From NCBI RefSeq assembly GCF_023242475.1, contig NZ_JALJFG010000035.1:1-64000 (forward strand): a stretch of DNA of 64,000 nucleotides, in the 5' to 3' direction. Below the pieces are notes generated by a model. That model made no database searches and had not been told where the DNA came from. It saw nothing but the letters and a program-made list of their open reading frames with translations. This DNA is from Pseudomonas sp. MWU15-20650. Lineage in GTDB: Bacteria > Pseudomonadota > Gammaproteobacteria > Pseudomonadales > Pseudomonadaceae. Numbering within the stretch: position 1 is the stretch's first letter; each line of letters begins with the position of its first letter. The position numbers and the translations under genes were made by a program. Positions 34,451 to 42,085 of the stretch are shown here, piece by piece.

Positions 34451-34870
34451 ATGCCGAACAAAGCGCTGACTATCCTGATTGCCGATGAACAGCACCTGCA
34501 ACGTCTGTACATTGAAAAAATGCTCAACCAATTGGGGTATCACCGGATTGTGCCGGTGCAAACTCTCGAAGAGGTCCAGATTCTCACCGCCATTCCGGCC
34601 GAACCGTTCGATGTACTGATCATCAACGCGGGGCTGGTGGTCCATGCCGGCGGGCCACAGCCCCAGGCACACCATGTGCTGGTTTATGACCACCTGGACA
34701 TGGGGGCACCCACCGGCACAACGCCGGCAGTACTGGTACGCCTGCCGGGTGTGCCGGACAACATCAATCTCGAACATTTCATGGATATCATCGATCCGCC
34801 CGACGCGACCCAGGGCCTGCGGGTATTACCGTGGCTGCGAGAGTTATCGCGCAGGCCGGTGGCCGTCTAG
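34451..34870 (+). CDS. Receiver-like protein lacking the phospho-acceptor Asp
   Basis: A 139-residue protein that starts like a receiver domain: LTILIADEQHLQRLYIEKML, with the acidic pair (DE) at 12-13 and helix 1 in place. At the end of strand 3, where FDVLIINAG corresponds to the usual FDLVLLDxxMP, the acceptor Asp is Asn 59. Later parts diverge (HHVLVYDHLDMGAPTGTTPA) and the usual Lys is not evident. There is no output domain. It follows the BvgS-like kinase by 133 bases on the same strand. It may be a pseudo-receiver that titrates or adapts the relay; that is inference. Its stop overlaps the convergent gene by four bases. Confidence 0.7.
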   Translation: MPNKALTILIADEQHLQRLYIEKMLNQLGYHRIVPVQTLEEVQILTAIPAEPFDVLIINAGLVVHAGGPQPQAHHVLVYDHLDMGAPTGTTPAVLVRLPGVPDNINLEHFMDIIDPPDATQGLRVLPWLRELSRRPVAV

Positions 34871-35685
34871 TCCCACTTCGGCGCAATGCCCTTGGGGCTG
34901 GTCAAACGGTGGACACGCTCCAATCCGGCAATTTGCGCCATATCGGCAGCGCTCAACGTCAGTTGCAGGGACTTGAGGTTGCTTTCCAGGTTGGCGCGTT
35001 GGGTGGACGACGGAATGACCGCGTAGCCCAGTTGCATGGCCCAGGCCAGGGTCACTTGCGCTGGAGTAGCCTGATGGCGTTCGGCGATCTGCTGGATCAC
35101 CGGGTCTTTCAGCACTTCACCGTAGGCCAGGGTCATGTACGACGTGATCTGGATCCCATTGGCCTTGGCGAAATCCACGACCTTGTGGTTCTGCAGGTAG
35201 GGGTGCAGCTCGATTTGCTGGGTGGCGATGTTCTCGGCACCGACAGCGGCAATCGCCTGCTTCATCAGGTCGACCGTGAAGTTGGAGAGGCCGATCTGGC
35301 GCGTGAGGCCCAGGCGTTTGGCCTCCAGCAACTGCCCCATGAATTGTGCAACAGGCACTTGGTTTTCCGGAGATGGCCAGTGGATCAGCGTCAGGTCCAG
35401 GTAGTCGGTCTTCAGTTTGCGCAGGCTTTCTCGCAGGCTTGGAATCAACTGGCCTTCGGCAAAATGAGCGATCCAGATCTTGCTGGTGATGAACAGCTCA
35501 TCACGTGGCACACCGCTGTCGGCAATCGCCTGGCCGACATCGGCTTCATTTTCATAGATTTGTGCGGTATCGATGACGCGATAGCCCAACTCCAGGGCGG
35601 TGCTCACGGAGTCGATGACCACCTGGCCTTTGAGCCGAAAGGTGCCGAGGCCGAACGCGGGGACGGGGTGTGCAGGGATGGACAT
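34867..35685 (-). CDS. dkgB: Aldo/keto reductase (2,5-diketo-D-gluconate reductase B-like)
   Basis: A 272-residue NADPH-dependent aldo/keto reductase with the TIM-barrel motifs of the family: YRVIDTAQIYENEADVGQAI near residues 35-54 with the catalytic Asp and Tyr, FITSKIW with Lys near 71, LDLTLIHWP with the active-site His near 102, and GLSNFTVDLM near 132. The closing segment VIPSSTQRANLESNL binds the NADP phosphate. The nearest characterised relative I recognise is DkgB, but substrate range in this family is broad. ATG at 35685 with AGGAG 7 bases upstream; the extension upstream has no support. The stop codon overlaps that of the convergent receiver-like gene. Confidence 0.85.
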   Translation of the reverse strand: MSIPAHPVPAFGLGTFRLKGQVVIDSVSTALELGYRVIDTAQIYENEADVGQAIADSGVPRDELFITSKIWIAHFAEGQLIPSLRESLRKLKTDYLDLTLIHWPSPENQVPVAQFMGQLLEAKRLGLTRQIGLSNFTVDLMKQAIAAVGAENIATQQIELHPYLQNHKVVDFAKANGIQITSYMTLAYGEVLKDPVIQQIAERHQATPAQVTLAWAMQLGYAVIPSSTQRANLESNLKSLQLTLSAADMAQIAGLERVHRLTSPKGIAPKWD

Positions 35686-35853
35686 CAGTAGCTCCTGAAG
35701 GGGACGTGAACGATGGCGTCGAGTATCTGCCCGTCGTCCCTTCGGAAAAACCGTCGATTCTGAAAAGAAGTCTTTACCAAAAGTCACGAGTGACGGCGGC
35801 TGGCTGGCGTTGATCACGTTCCGCTAGGGAGCACCTCCATTTGCGCCAGCGGC

Positions 35854-36432
35854 CTAAAAAGTCGGCGGTGTGATCACCCAGATCACCACCGTCTCCACCT
35901 TGCCCGGGTTGCCATACCGATGGGGTTCACTGCTGGCAAAGCTGAAGCTGTCGCCTGCCGCCAACAGGAAATGGCGCTCACCGACCCATAGCTCAAACTG
36001 CCCACTCAAGACGTAGCCGGCTTCTTCGCCTTCGTGGCTGTAGCTCTGCTGGCTGTAGGTGCCGGGTGGAAAGCTCGATTGCAGCATCTCCAGTTGGTGA
36101 TTGGGCAGGGGTGTCAGCAGTTGGTCGACGATGCCATCTTCATAACGGATGCTCTGGCGGTTGTCCTTGCGTACCACGTAGCCTTCGTCTGCCGGTGCGG
36201 GGATGGTTTCGCTGGCGAAGAACCACTGGAGGGTCACCCCCAGGCTGCGGGCGATATTGAACAACGCGGCAATGGATGGATAAGCGAGATTACGCTCCAA
36301 CTGGCTGAGGTAGCCGGCGGTCAATGCGCTGCTCTGCGCCAGTTCAGTCAGCGTCATGCCGCGAGCCTTGCGCAGGCCGCGGATACGTGTGCCGAGAAAC
36401 AGCTGTGGGGGGGCTTCGTTCACAGCGTCCAT
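35854..36432 (-). CDS. XRE-family regulator with C-terminal cupin domain
   Basis: A 192-residue regulator with a helix-turn-helix at about residues 15-70 (LRKARGMTLTELAQSSALTA, GYLSQLERNLAYPS) and a cupin domain at about 115-190 (EEAGYVLSGQFELWVGERHF, AAGDSFSFASSEPHRYGNP). It overlaps the end of the flavin oxidoreductase gene by 13 bases, so they are translationally coupled and form one leftward unit. The likely target is the divergent promoter 38376-38505, where a perfect 13-base inverted repeat lies. Effector unknown. Confidence 0.9.
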   Translation of the reverse strand: MDAVNEAPPQLFLGTRIRGLRKARGMTLTELAQSSALTAGYLSQLERNLAYPSIAALFNIARSLGVTLQWFFASETIPAPADEGYVVRKDNRQSIRYEDGIVDQLLTPLPNHQLEMLQSSFPPGTYSQQSYSHEGEEAGYVLSGQFELWVGERHFLLAAGDSFSFASSEPHRYGNPGKVETVVIWVITPPTF

Positions 36433-38375
36433 GCGATCTTGAGTCCTTCGTATATGGCTTCTTCCGCAGTGCGCGGCGCCAGGCAGTCGCCGATGCGGTC
36501 AAAGGGTACAAGCCCGTGCAGCTGTGCACCAAGCGTGTCCACCGGCTGATGCCCCTGGCATAACACCAGGGTGTCGATATTTTCCAGCAGCATCGGTTCG
36601 CCGCTGGCGGTGTGTTGCAGGTAGACGGTGGTGTCGTCGCAGCCATAGAGGCGCGCGTAGGGGATGATCGGGAGGCCCAGCCGGTGCAACTCGCCGGCCA
36701 GTTGGTCACGAACGTACAGCGGCAGGTTTTCCCCACAGTGGGTGCCATTGACCGCCAGTTGCACCGCGTGGCCGGCGCGCACCAGGCGTTCGGCAATGCC
36801 GGGGCCGATCCAGTCGCAACGCCAGTCGACCACCACCACCGAGCGGCCCAGCGTGACCTCATTGCGCAGCACTTGCCAGGCGTCCACCACTTGCAGTTCG
36901 CCGCCTTGCTCGAACGCTGGCCAATAGGGCTCGGCGCCGGTAGCGATGATGACGTGGTCGGGTTGTTCGCGTTCCACGAGGGTGCGGTCGACCCGGGTAT
37001 TACGCACGATACGCACGCCGGCCAGTTCCATCTCGCGTTGCAAGTTGGTGCTGGCACCGCCGAACTCGCTGCGCCGTGGCAGCAACTGCGCCAACAGCAC
37101 TTGCCCGCCCAATTGGCCGCTGGCCTCGTACAGCGTCACGTCATGCCCACGTTGCGCGGCGACGGCCGCCGCTTTCATGCCGGCCGGGCCACCGCCGACC
37201 ACCATCAGCCGCTTGCGCCGCAAGGTCGGCGGTATGTGGCCAAACGTCAGCTCACGCCCGGTCTCGGGGTGTTGGATACAGGAGATCGGCAAGCCCTTGT
37301 GGAAGTGACCGATGCACGCCTGGTTACAGGCGATGCACGCGCGCACATCTTCCACGTGACCTTCCAGGGTTTTGGCCGGCATCAGCGGGTCGCAAATCAG
37401 CGCGCGGGTCATGCCGCACACATCGGCCTGGCCCCGTGCCAAGATCAACTCGGCCTCTTGGGGCTGGTTGATCCGGCCGGTGACGAACAGCGGAATCGAC
37501 AGGCTGGCCTTGAACGTTGCCGCCGTATCGGCCAGGTATGCGGCGGCGATCGCCATGGGCGGCACGATGTGAATGGCGCCGCCTGGAGACGCCGATGTCC
37601 CTGCGACGATATGCACATAGTCCAGCTGTGTTTGCAGGTGTTGCACGGCCGAGCGTGACTCGTCTTCAGTCAGCCCTTCGGCGTCGCGCTCATCCGCAGA
37701 TATACGCAGGCCGATGATGAAGTGTTCATCGGTTGCCGCGCGTACCGCCGCAATGATCTCGCGCAAAAATCGCAGGCGTTGTGCAAGGTCGCCGTTATAG
37801 CCGTCGGTGCGGCGGTTAACCCTTGGATTAAGAAACTGTGCCGGCAGATACCCATGGCTGGCAACGACCTCCACCCCGTCAATGCCCGCCTGATGCAAGC
37901 GCCGCGCGGCGGCTGCATAGCCGTCGACGATCTCGTCGATCATCGGCGGGTCCAGCGCCCGTGGCATCACCCGGAATCGCTCGTTGGGCACGCCTGACGC
38001 CGAATACGCCACGGCCAGCAAACCATCGGCCGACTCCATGATTTCACGCCCCGGATGGAAGAGCTGCGACAGCACCACGGTGCCTTGGGCATGGCAGGTT
38101 TCGGCCAGTTCGCGGTAGCCGTCGATGCATTCGTCGTCGGTGGCCATCAGCACATGGGACGTGTAGCGGGCACTGTCATGCACCCCAGCCACTTGCAACA
38201 CAATCAGCCCCACACCTCCCTCGGCGCGGGCACGGTGATAGGCGACCAACTGCGCGTTGACCCGGTTGTCGGTGGGCATCGAGGTGTCGTGACCGCTGGA
38301 CATGATGCGGTTTTTCAGGCGTTTGCCCCGCAGTACCAAGGGTTCGAACAGGTGGGGGAAAGCATGGGGCGACAT
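36420..38375 (-). CDS. FMN/4Fe-4S/FAD oxidoreductase, 2,4-dienoyl-CoA reductase / dimethylamine dehydrogenase type
   Basis: A 651-residue three-part flavoenzyme. Residues 1-340 are an Old Yellow Enzyme TIM barrel (LFEPLVLRGKRLKNRIMSSG, SQLFHPGREI, ASHGYLPAQFLNPRVNRRTD). Residues about 345-375 bear the iron-sulfur Cys cluster CIACNQACIGHFHKG followed by SCIQHPETG. From about 385 a FAD/NAD domain begins with LMVVGGGPAGMKAAAVAAQ and LYEASGQLGGQVLLA. Known members include FadH (reduces 2,4-dienoyl-CoA), trimethylamine dehydrogenase and N-demethylases. Because the neighbouring operon is CoA-based, either role is possible and I do not choose. ATG at 38375 with GGAG 10 bases upstream. It shares a divergent promoter with the aldolase gene. 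Confidence 0.88.
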   Translation of the reverse strand: MSPHAFPHLFEPLVLRGKRLKNRIMSSGHDTSMPTDNRVNAQLVAYHRARAEGGVGLIVLQVAGVHDSARYTSHVLMATDDECIDGYRELAETCHAQGTVVLSQLFHPGREIMESADGLLAVAYSASGVPNERFRVMPRALDPPMIDEIVDGYAAAARRLHQAGIDGVEVVASHGYLPAQFLNPRVNRRTDGYNGDLAQRLRFLREIIAAVRAATDEHFIIGLRISADERDAEGLTEDESRSAVQHLQTQLDYVHIVAGTSASPGGAIHIVPPMAIAAAYLADTAATFKASLSIPLFVTGRINQPQEAELILARGQADVCGMTRALICDPLMPAKTLEGHVEDVRACIACNQACIGHFHKGLPISCIQHPETGRELTFGHIPPTLRRKRLMVVGGGPAGMKAAAVAAQRGHDVTLYEASGQLGGQVLLAQLLPRRSEFGGASTNLQREMELAGVRIVRNTRVDRTLVEREQPDHVIIATGAEPYWPAFEQGGELQVVDAWQVLRNEVTLGRSVVVVDWRCDWIGPGIAERLVRAGHAVQLAVNGTHCGENLPLYVRDQLAGELHRLGLPIIPYARLYGCDDTTVYLQHTASGEPMLLENIDTLVLCQGHQPVDTLGAQLHGLVPFDRIGDCLAPRTAEEAIYEGLKIAWTL

Positions 38376-38425
38376 GGTGCGAATACTCCAGGCGCTGTTA
38401 TTGTTATTTTTCTATAGGAGGCCCG

Positions 38426-38460
38426 CGCCAGTAAAAAATCAACTTGTTTTTTTACTGGCG
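38426..38460. promoter_or_regulatory. Perfect 13-base inverted repeat in the divergent promoter
   Basis: CGCCAGTAAAAAA and TTTTTTACTGGCG are perfect arms around TCAACTTGT, halfway between the flavin oxidoreductase start (38375) and the aldolase start (38506). Position suits an operator controlling both directions, most likely for the XRE-cupin regulator. The RNA hairpin could also act as a terminator-like element rightward, though little T follows. Confidence 0.6.
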
Positions 38461-38505
38461 ACTGAAATGAGTGTCGCCCCATCAACCTGTGCCGGGAGAA
38501 TAAAA

Positions 38506-39264
38506 ATGACTCACTCCACCGAACAGCAACTGCGCCAAGAGCTCGCTGCCTGCTACCGACTGATCGCGCACTTTCGCATGAGCGACCTGATTTTCACCCA
38601 TATCTCGGTGCGTATTCCCGGGCCCGAGCATCACTTTCTGATCAACCCCTACGGGCTGATGTTCGATGAAATCACGGCGTCCAACCTGGTGAAGATCGGC
38701 CTGGATGGGCGCGCGGTGCAAGCCTCGCCACACCCGGTGAACCCGGCGGGTTTTGTCATCCACAGTGCGATTCACGCTGCACGTGAAGATGCCCAGTGCG
38801 TGCTGCACACCCATACGCGTGCGGGTTGTGCGGTGGCGGCGTTGGCGTGCGGGTTGTTGCCGGTGAACCAGATTTCGATGGAGTTCTACGGCAAGGTTGC
38901 CTACCACGCTTACGAGGGGGTGGCCCTGGACATGGACGAACAAGCGCGGCTGGTCCGTGACCTGGGTGACAAGCCGGTGCTGATGCTGCGCAACCACGGT
39001 TTGCTGACGGTGGGCGAGACTGTCAGCCAGGCGTTCTTGCGCATGTATTACCTGGAAAAAGCCTGCGATATCCAGATTGCCGCCCAAGCCTGCGGCCCGT
39101 TGGTGCTGCCACCGGCCGAGGTGTGTACCTACACCGAGCAGCAATTCAACAACCCCGGGCGAGCCTTGGAGGAGGGCGAGTTGACGGACCCGGATGCCAT
39201 GCACCTGGCGTGGGCGGCGCTGCTGCGGATGCTGGATCGGGTGTCGCCGGGGTTTCGCGACTGA
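38506..39264 (+). CDS. Class II aldolase/adducin-family protein
   Basis: A 252-residue protein of the class II aldolase family (AraD/FucA fold), which cleaves or decarboxylates phosphorylated or free sugars and hydroxy acids with a divalent metal. Metal-ligand motifs are visible: CVLHTHTRAGCAVAAL near residues 99-114 with the two His, and LMLRNHGLLTVGETVSQAF near 160-178 with the third. RMSDLIFTHISVRIPG near 26 is the usual N-terminal helix-strand pair. The lack of a sugar-phosphate motif fits the adducin-like subgroup. ATG at 38506 after GGGAG. The TetR gene follows on the same strand. Substrate unknown. Confidence 0.87.
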   Translation: MTHSTEQQLRQELAACYRLIAHFRMSDLIFTHISVRIPGPEHHFLINPYGLMFDEITASNLVKIGLDGRAVQASPHPVNPAGFVIHSAIHAAREDAQCVLHTHTRAGCAVAALACGLLPVNQISMEFYGKVAYHAYEGVALDMDEQARLVRDLGDKPVLMLRNHGLLTVGETVSQAFLRMYYLEKACDIQIAAQACGPLVLPPAEVCTYTEQQFNNPGRALEEGELTDPDAMHLAWAALLRMLDRVSPGFRD

Positions 39265-39305
39265 TGTAGAGTCGTGCAGCCGACTCAACCGAAGGAAACC
39301 GCCGC

Positions 39306-39944
39306 ATGTCCCAGGAATCCCGTTTCTCCCGGATGGACCCGGAATTGCGCAAGGCCAACCTGGTCCAGGCGACGCTGACATGCCTCAAGCGCGATGGTTT
39401 CCAGGGCGCCTCGATCCGCAAGATCAGTGCCGAAGCCGGGGTGTCGGTGGGGCTGATCAGCCACCATTACTCCGGCAAGGATGAGCTGGTGGCCGAGGCT
39501 TATCGCACGATCACCGGCCAGGTCATGAGCCTGTTGCGCGAAACCATGGCCAAGGCGCCGCCCAATCCCCGTGAACGGTTGTCGGCGTTGTTCCGTGGTT
39601 CGTTCTCCCCTGAATTGCTCGACCCGCATCTGCTTGACGCCTGGCTGGTGTTCTGGGGGGCGGTGAAGACCGCGCCGGCGATCAACCTGGCCCACGAACA
39701 TTCCTATGGCGAGTACCGCACCATCATGCGCTCGGCCTTGACCGACATGGCCAAGGAGGAAGGTTGGAAGCACTTCGACGCCGACCTCGCCGCCATTGGC
39801 CTGAGTGCCTTGCTCGACGGGCTGTGGCTGGAGTCGGGGCTCAACCCGGGCACCTTCACCCCGGAGCAGGGCATCCAGATTTGCGAAGCCTGGGTCGATG
39901 GCCTGCAAAGCGGTGGTCGCCAGCGGTACCAGCTCAAGCCCTGA
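39306..39944 (+). CDS. TetR-family repressor, BetI-like
   Basis: A 212-residue regulator. The N-terminal helix-turn-helix is at about residues 15-60 (LVQATLTCLKRDGFQGASIR, KISAEAGVSVGLISHHYSGK), with the HHYSGKDEL sequence that marks BetI-type TetR proteins. The rest is a helical ligand-binding domain with a Trp-rich section (LDAWLVFWGAVKT). It lies between the aldolase gene and the crotonase operon. The 149-base gap that follows holds three palindromes built on CTGAA/TTCAG, which are probable binding sites. The effector is presumably the substrate of the operon or a CoA ester of it (inference). Confidence 0.9.
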   Translation: MSQESRFSRMDPELRKANLVQATLTCLKRDGFQGASIRKISAEAGVSVGLISHHYSGKDELVAEAYRTITGQVMSLLRETMAKAPPNPRERLSALFRGSFSPELLDPHLLDAWLVFWGAVKTAPAINLAHEHSYGEYRTIMRSALTDMAKEEGWKHFDADLAAIGLSALLDGLWLESGLNPGTFTPEQGIQICEAWVDGLQSGGRQRYQLKP

Positions 39945-39958
39945 GCCTTTCCTCGCCG

Positions 39959-40043
39959 CCTGAACGCAATGTTCAGGTCGGCATTTACCCTCTGAAAATA
40001 TTTTCAGGTTGCTGATTGCCTCCTTACTGAACACTCGTTTAGT
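39959..40043. promoter_or_regulatory. Cluster of three related palindromes before the crotonase operon
   Basis: (1) 39959-39977: CCTGAAC and GTTCAGG around GCAAT, perfect. (2) 39992-40007: CTGAAAATATTTTCAG, a perfect 16-base palindrome. (3) 40026-40043: ACTGAAC and GTTTAGT around ACTC, one mismatch. Centres are about 32 and 35 bases apart, roughly three helical turns each. They share CTGAA...TTCAG half-sites and lie between the TetR gene and the operon it probably represses. Confidence 0.65.
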
Positions 40044-40093
40044 ATCTCGCCATGTCGCACCCCTCAAGCCAATTAAAATAATTCGAGGAAGCC

Positions 40094-40885
40094 ATGACTA
40101 CCGATTCGCCCGTGCTCACTCATGTGCAAACCGGCGTTGCCTGGATCACGCTCAACCGTGGCCCCCAGCGCAATGCACTGGATATCCCGACCCTCAAGCA
40201 CCTGCATACCCTGCTCGATGGCTTTGACGCCGACCCGGCCGTGCGTGTGGTGGTGTTGACCGCTAACGGTCGCAGCTTTTGCGCGGGAGCCGACCTGGCT
40301 GAATGGGCCGAAGCCCAAGCGCGTGGCGCCCTGGAAACCTACGGCTGGACCGAAACCGCCCACGCCCTGATGACCCGCCTGCATACCCTCGACAAACCAA
40401 CCATCGCCGCCATCAACGGCACTGCCGTCGGTGCCGGCATGGACTTGACCTTGTGCTGCGACCTGCGTATCGCCGCCCAGTCCGCACGTTTCAAGGCCGG
40501 CTACACCCGCATGGCCTACTCCCCGGATGCGGGCGCCAGTTGGCACTTGCCGCGCTTGATCGGCAGCGAACAAGCCAAGCGCCTGCTGTTCCTTGACGAG
40601 TTGTGGAGTGCCGAGCGCGCATTGGCGGCCGGCCTGGTGGGGGAAGTGGTCGCCGATGAGCAACTCCAGGCGCACACCGCCGAGCTGGCGGCCCGCCTGG
40701 CCGCCGGCCCGACCTTCGCCTTCGCCCGGACCAAGGCCCTGATCCGTGACGGCGCCGCGCGCAGCCTGCCCGAGCAACTGCACGCCGAACTCGCCGCCGG
40801 CCTGTTGTGCGGGCGCAGTGCAGACGGCGCCGAAGCGCTGCGCGCGTCCGTGGAAAAGCGCCTCCCGATTTTCTCCGGCCAATAA
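40094..40885 (+). CDS. Enoyl-CoA hydratase/isomerase (crotonase) family protein, isomerase-like active site
   Basis: A 263-residue crotonase-fold protein acting on acyl-CoA. The oxyanion-hole parts are ANGRSFCAGADLAEWAE near residues 56-72 and AINGTAVGAGMDLTLCCDLR near 105-124. The two Glu residues used by classical hydratases are replaced: the first by Asp in GAGMD and the second by Tyr in KAGYTRM. The Asp in SPDAGASWHLPRLIG matches the catalytic Asp position of PaaG-type isomerases. So an isomerase or another crotonase reaction is more likely than simple hydration (inference). ATG at 40094 after GAGGAAGCC. First gene of the rightward operon, behind the palindrome cluster. Confidence 0.88.
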   Translation: MTTDSPVLTHVQTGVAWITLNRGPQRNALDIPTLKHLHTLLDGFDADPAVRVVVLTANGRSFCAGADLAEWAEAQARGALETYGWTETAHALMTRLHTLDKPTIAAINGTAVGAGMDLTLCCDLRIAAQSARFKAGYTRMAYSPDAGASWHLPRLIGSEQAKRLLFLDELWSAERALAAGLVGEVVADEQLQAHTAELAARLAAGPTFAFARTKALIRDGAARSLPEQLHAELAAGLLCGRSADGAEALRASVEKRLPIFSGQ

Positions 40886-40906
40886 AAACGACACACAGGT
40901 AGCGCC

Positions 40907-42067
40907 ATGAATTTCCAACTCAGCCAAGAACAAGACATGTTGGTGGATGCGGTACGCAGTTTTGTTGCCAAGGAATTGCTGCCCCACGAAGAGGCCGTGG
41001 ACCGTGCGGATGAAGTCGCTCCCGAGCTTGCCGCGCAGATTCGTGACAAGGCGATCGCGGCCGGTTTTTATGCGTTCAACATGCCCGAAGAGGTGGGCGG
41101 CGGTGGCCTTGATTACCTGTCCCAGGCGCTGATCGAACGAGAGCTTTCCAAGGTCTCGTGGGCGTTGCATGTGTTTGTCGCACGGCCCTCGAAAATCCTC
41201 ATGGCCTGCACCGGCGCGCAAATTGGCGATTACTTGCTGCCCTGTGTTCAGGGCAAGAAAATCGACTGTTTTGCCCTGACCGAGCCAGGTGCCGGTTCCG
41301 ATGCCAACGCGATCAAGACCCGCGCCGTGCGCCGTGGCGATGACTTTGTGATCAACGGCAGCAAGCACTTCATCAGCCATGCCGGGCACGCCGATTTTGC
41401 CATCGTGTTTGCTGTCACCGACACCTATGAACACAACGGTCGACAACGCAACGCCGTGACCGCTTTGCTGGTGGACCGTGGCACCCCAGGCATGACCATT
41501 CGCCGGGGCCCCAAGTGCGTCAGCAACCGTGGCTACCACACCTACGAAATGTTCTTCGACGACTGCCGCGTGCCGGCTTCTCAGGTGCTGGGGGAAGTGG
41601 GCAAAGGCTGGGAAGTGGCCAACGCCTGGCTCACCGCCGGCCGCGTGATGGTGGCCGCCAACTGCGTCGGCCAGGCCCAGCGCGCGCTGGAGGTATCGCT
41701 GCAATGGGCGGCGGACCGCAAGCAGTTCGGCCAGCCCATCGGTACTTATCAAGGCGTGAGTTTCAAGCTCGCCGACATGGCCACGCAGATTCGCGCCGCC
41801 GAACTGTTGACCCTGCACACCGCCTGGAAGATGGACCAGGGCAGCATGACCGACGGCGAGGCCGGCATGGCCAAGCTGTTTGCCAGTGAAACCCTGGGCA
41901 AGGTCGCCGATGAAGCCGTACAGATTTTTGGTGGCATGGGCTTGATGGATGAAGGGCCGGTGGAGCGCATCTGGCGCAACGCACGGATCGAGCGGATCTG
42001 GGAAGGCACCTCGGAGATCCAGCGCCATATCATCGCCCGTGAGCTGTTGCGGCCGTTGTTGCGCTGA
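40907..42067 (+). CDS. Acyl-CoA dehydrogenase
   Basis: A 386-residue FAD-dependent acyl-CoA dehydrogenase, full length for the family, that introduces an alpha,beta double bond. Visible are CFALTEPGAGSDANAIKTRA near residues 122-141 (signature 1, flavin binding), FVINGSKHFISHAGHADFAI, and the C-terminal segment VQIFGGMGLMDEGPVERIWR followed by IWEGTSEIQRHIIARELLR, in which the Glu of WEGTSEIQ is at the short-chain catalytic position. Starts at ATG 40907, 21 bases after the crotonase stop. Substrate chain type cannot be read. Together with the crotonase and acyl-CoA synthetase genes it forms a beta-oxidation-like module. Confidence 0.93.
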   Translation: MNFQLSQEQDMLVDAVRSFVAKELLPHEEAVDRADEVAPELAAQIRDKAIAAGFYAFNMPEEVGGGGLDYLSQALIERELSKVSWALHVFVARPSKILMACTGAQIGDYLLPCVQGKKIDCFALTEPGAGSDANAIKTRAVRRGDDFVINGSKHFISHAGHADFAIVFAVTDTYEHNGRQRNAVTALLVDRGTPGMTIRRGPKCVSNRGYHTYEMFFDDCRVPASQVLGEVGKGWEVANAWLTAGRVMVAANCVGQAQRALEVSLQWAADRKQFGQPIGTYQGVSFKLADMATQIRAAELLTLHTAWKMDQGSMTDGEAGMAKLFASETLGKVADEAVQIFGGMGLMDEGPVERIWRNARIERIWEGTSEIQRHIIARELLRPLLR

Positions 42068-42085
42068 CCCGCGCGGAGAACGCTT

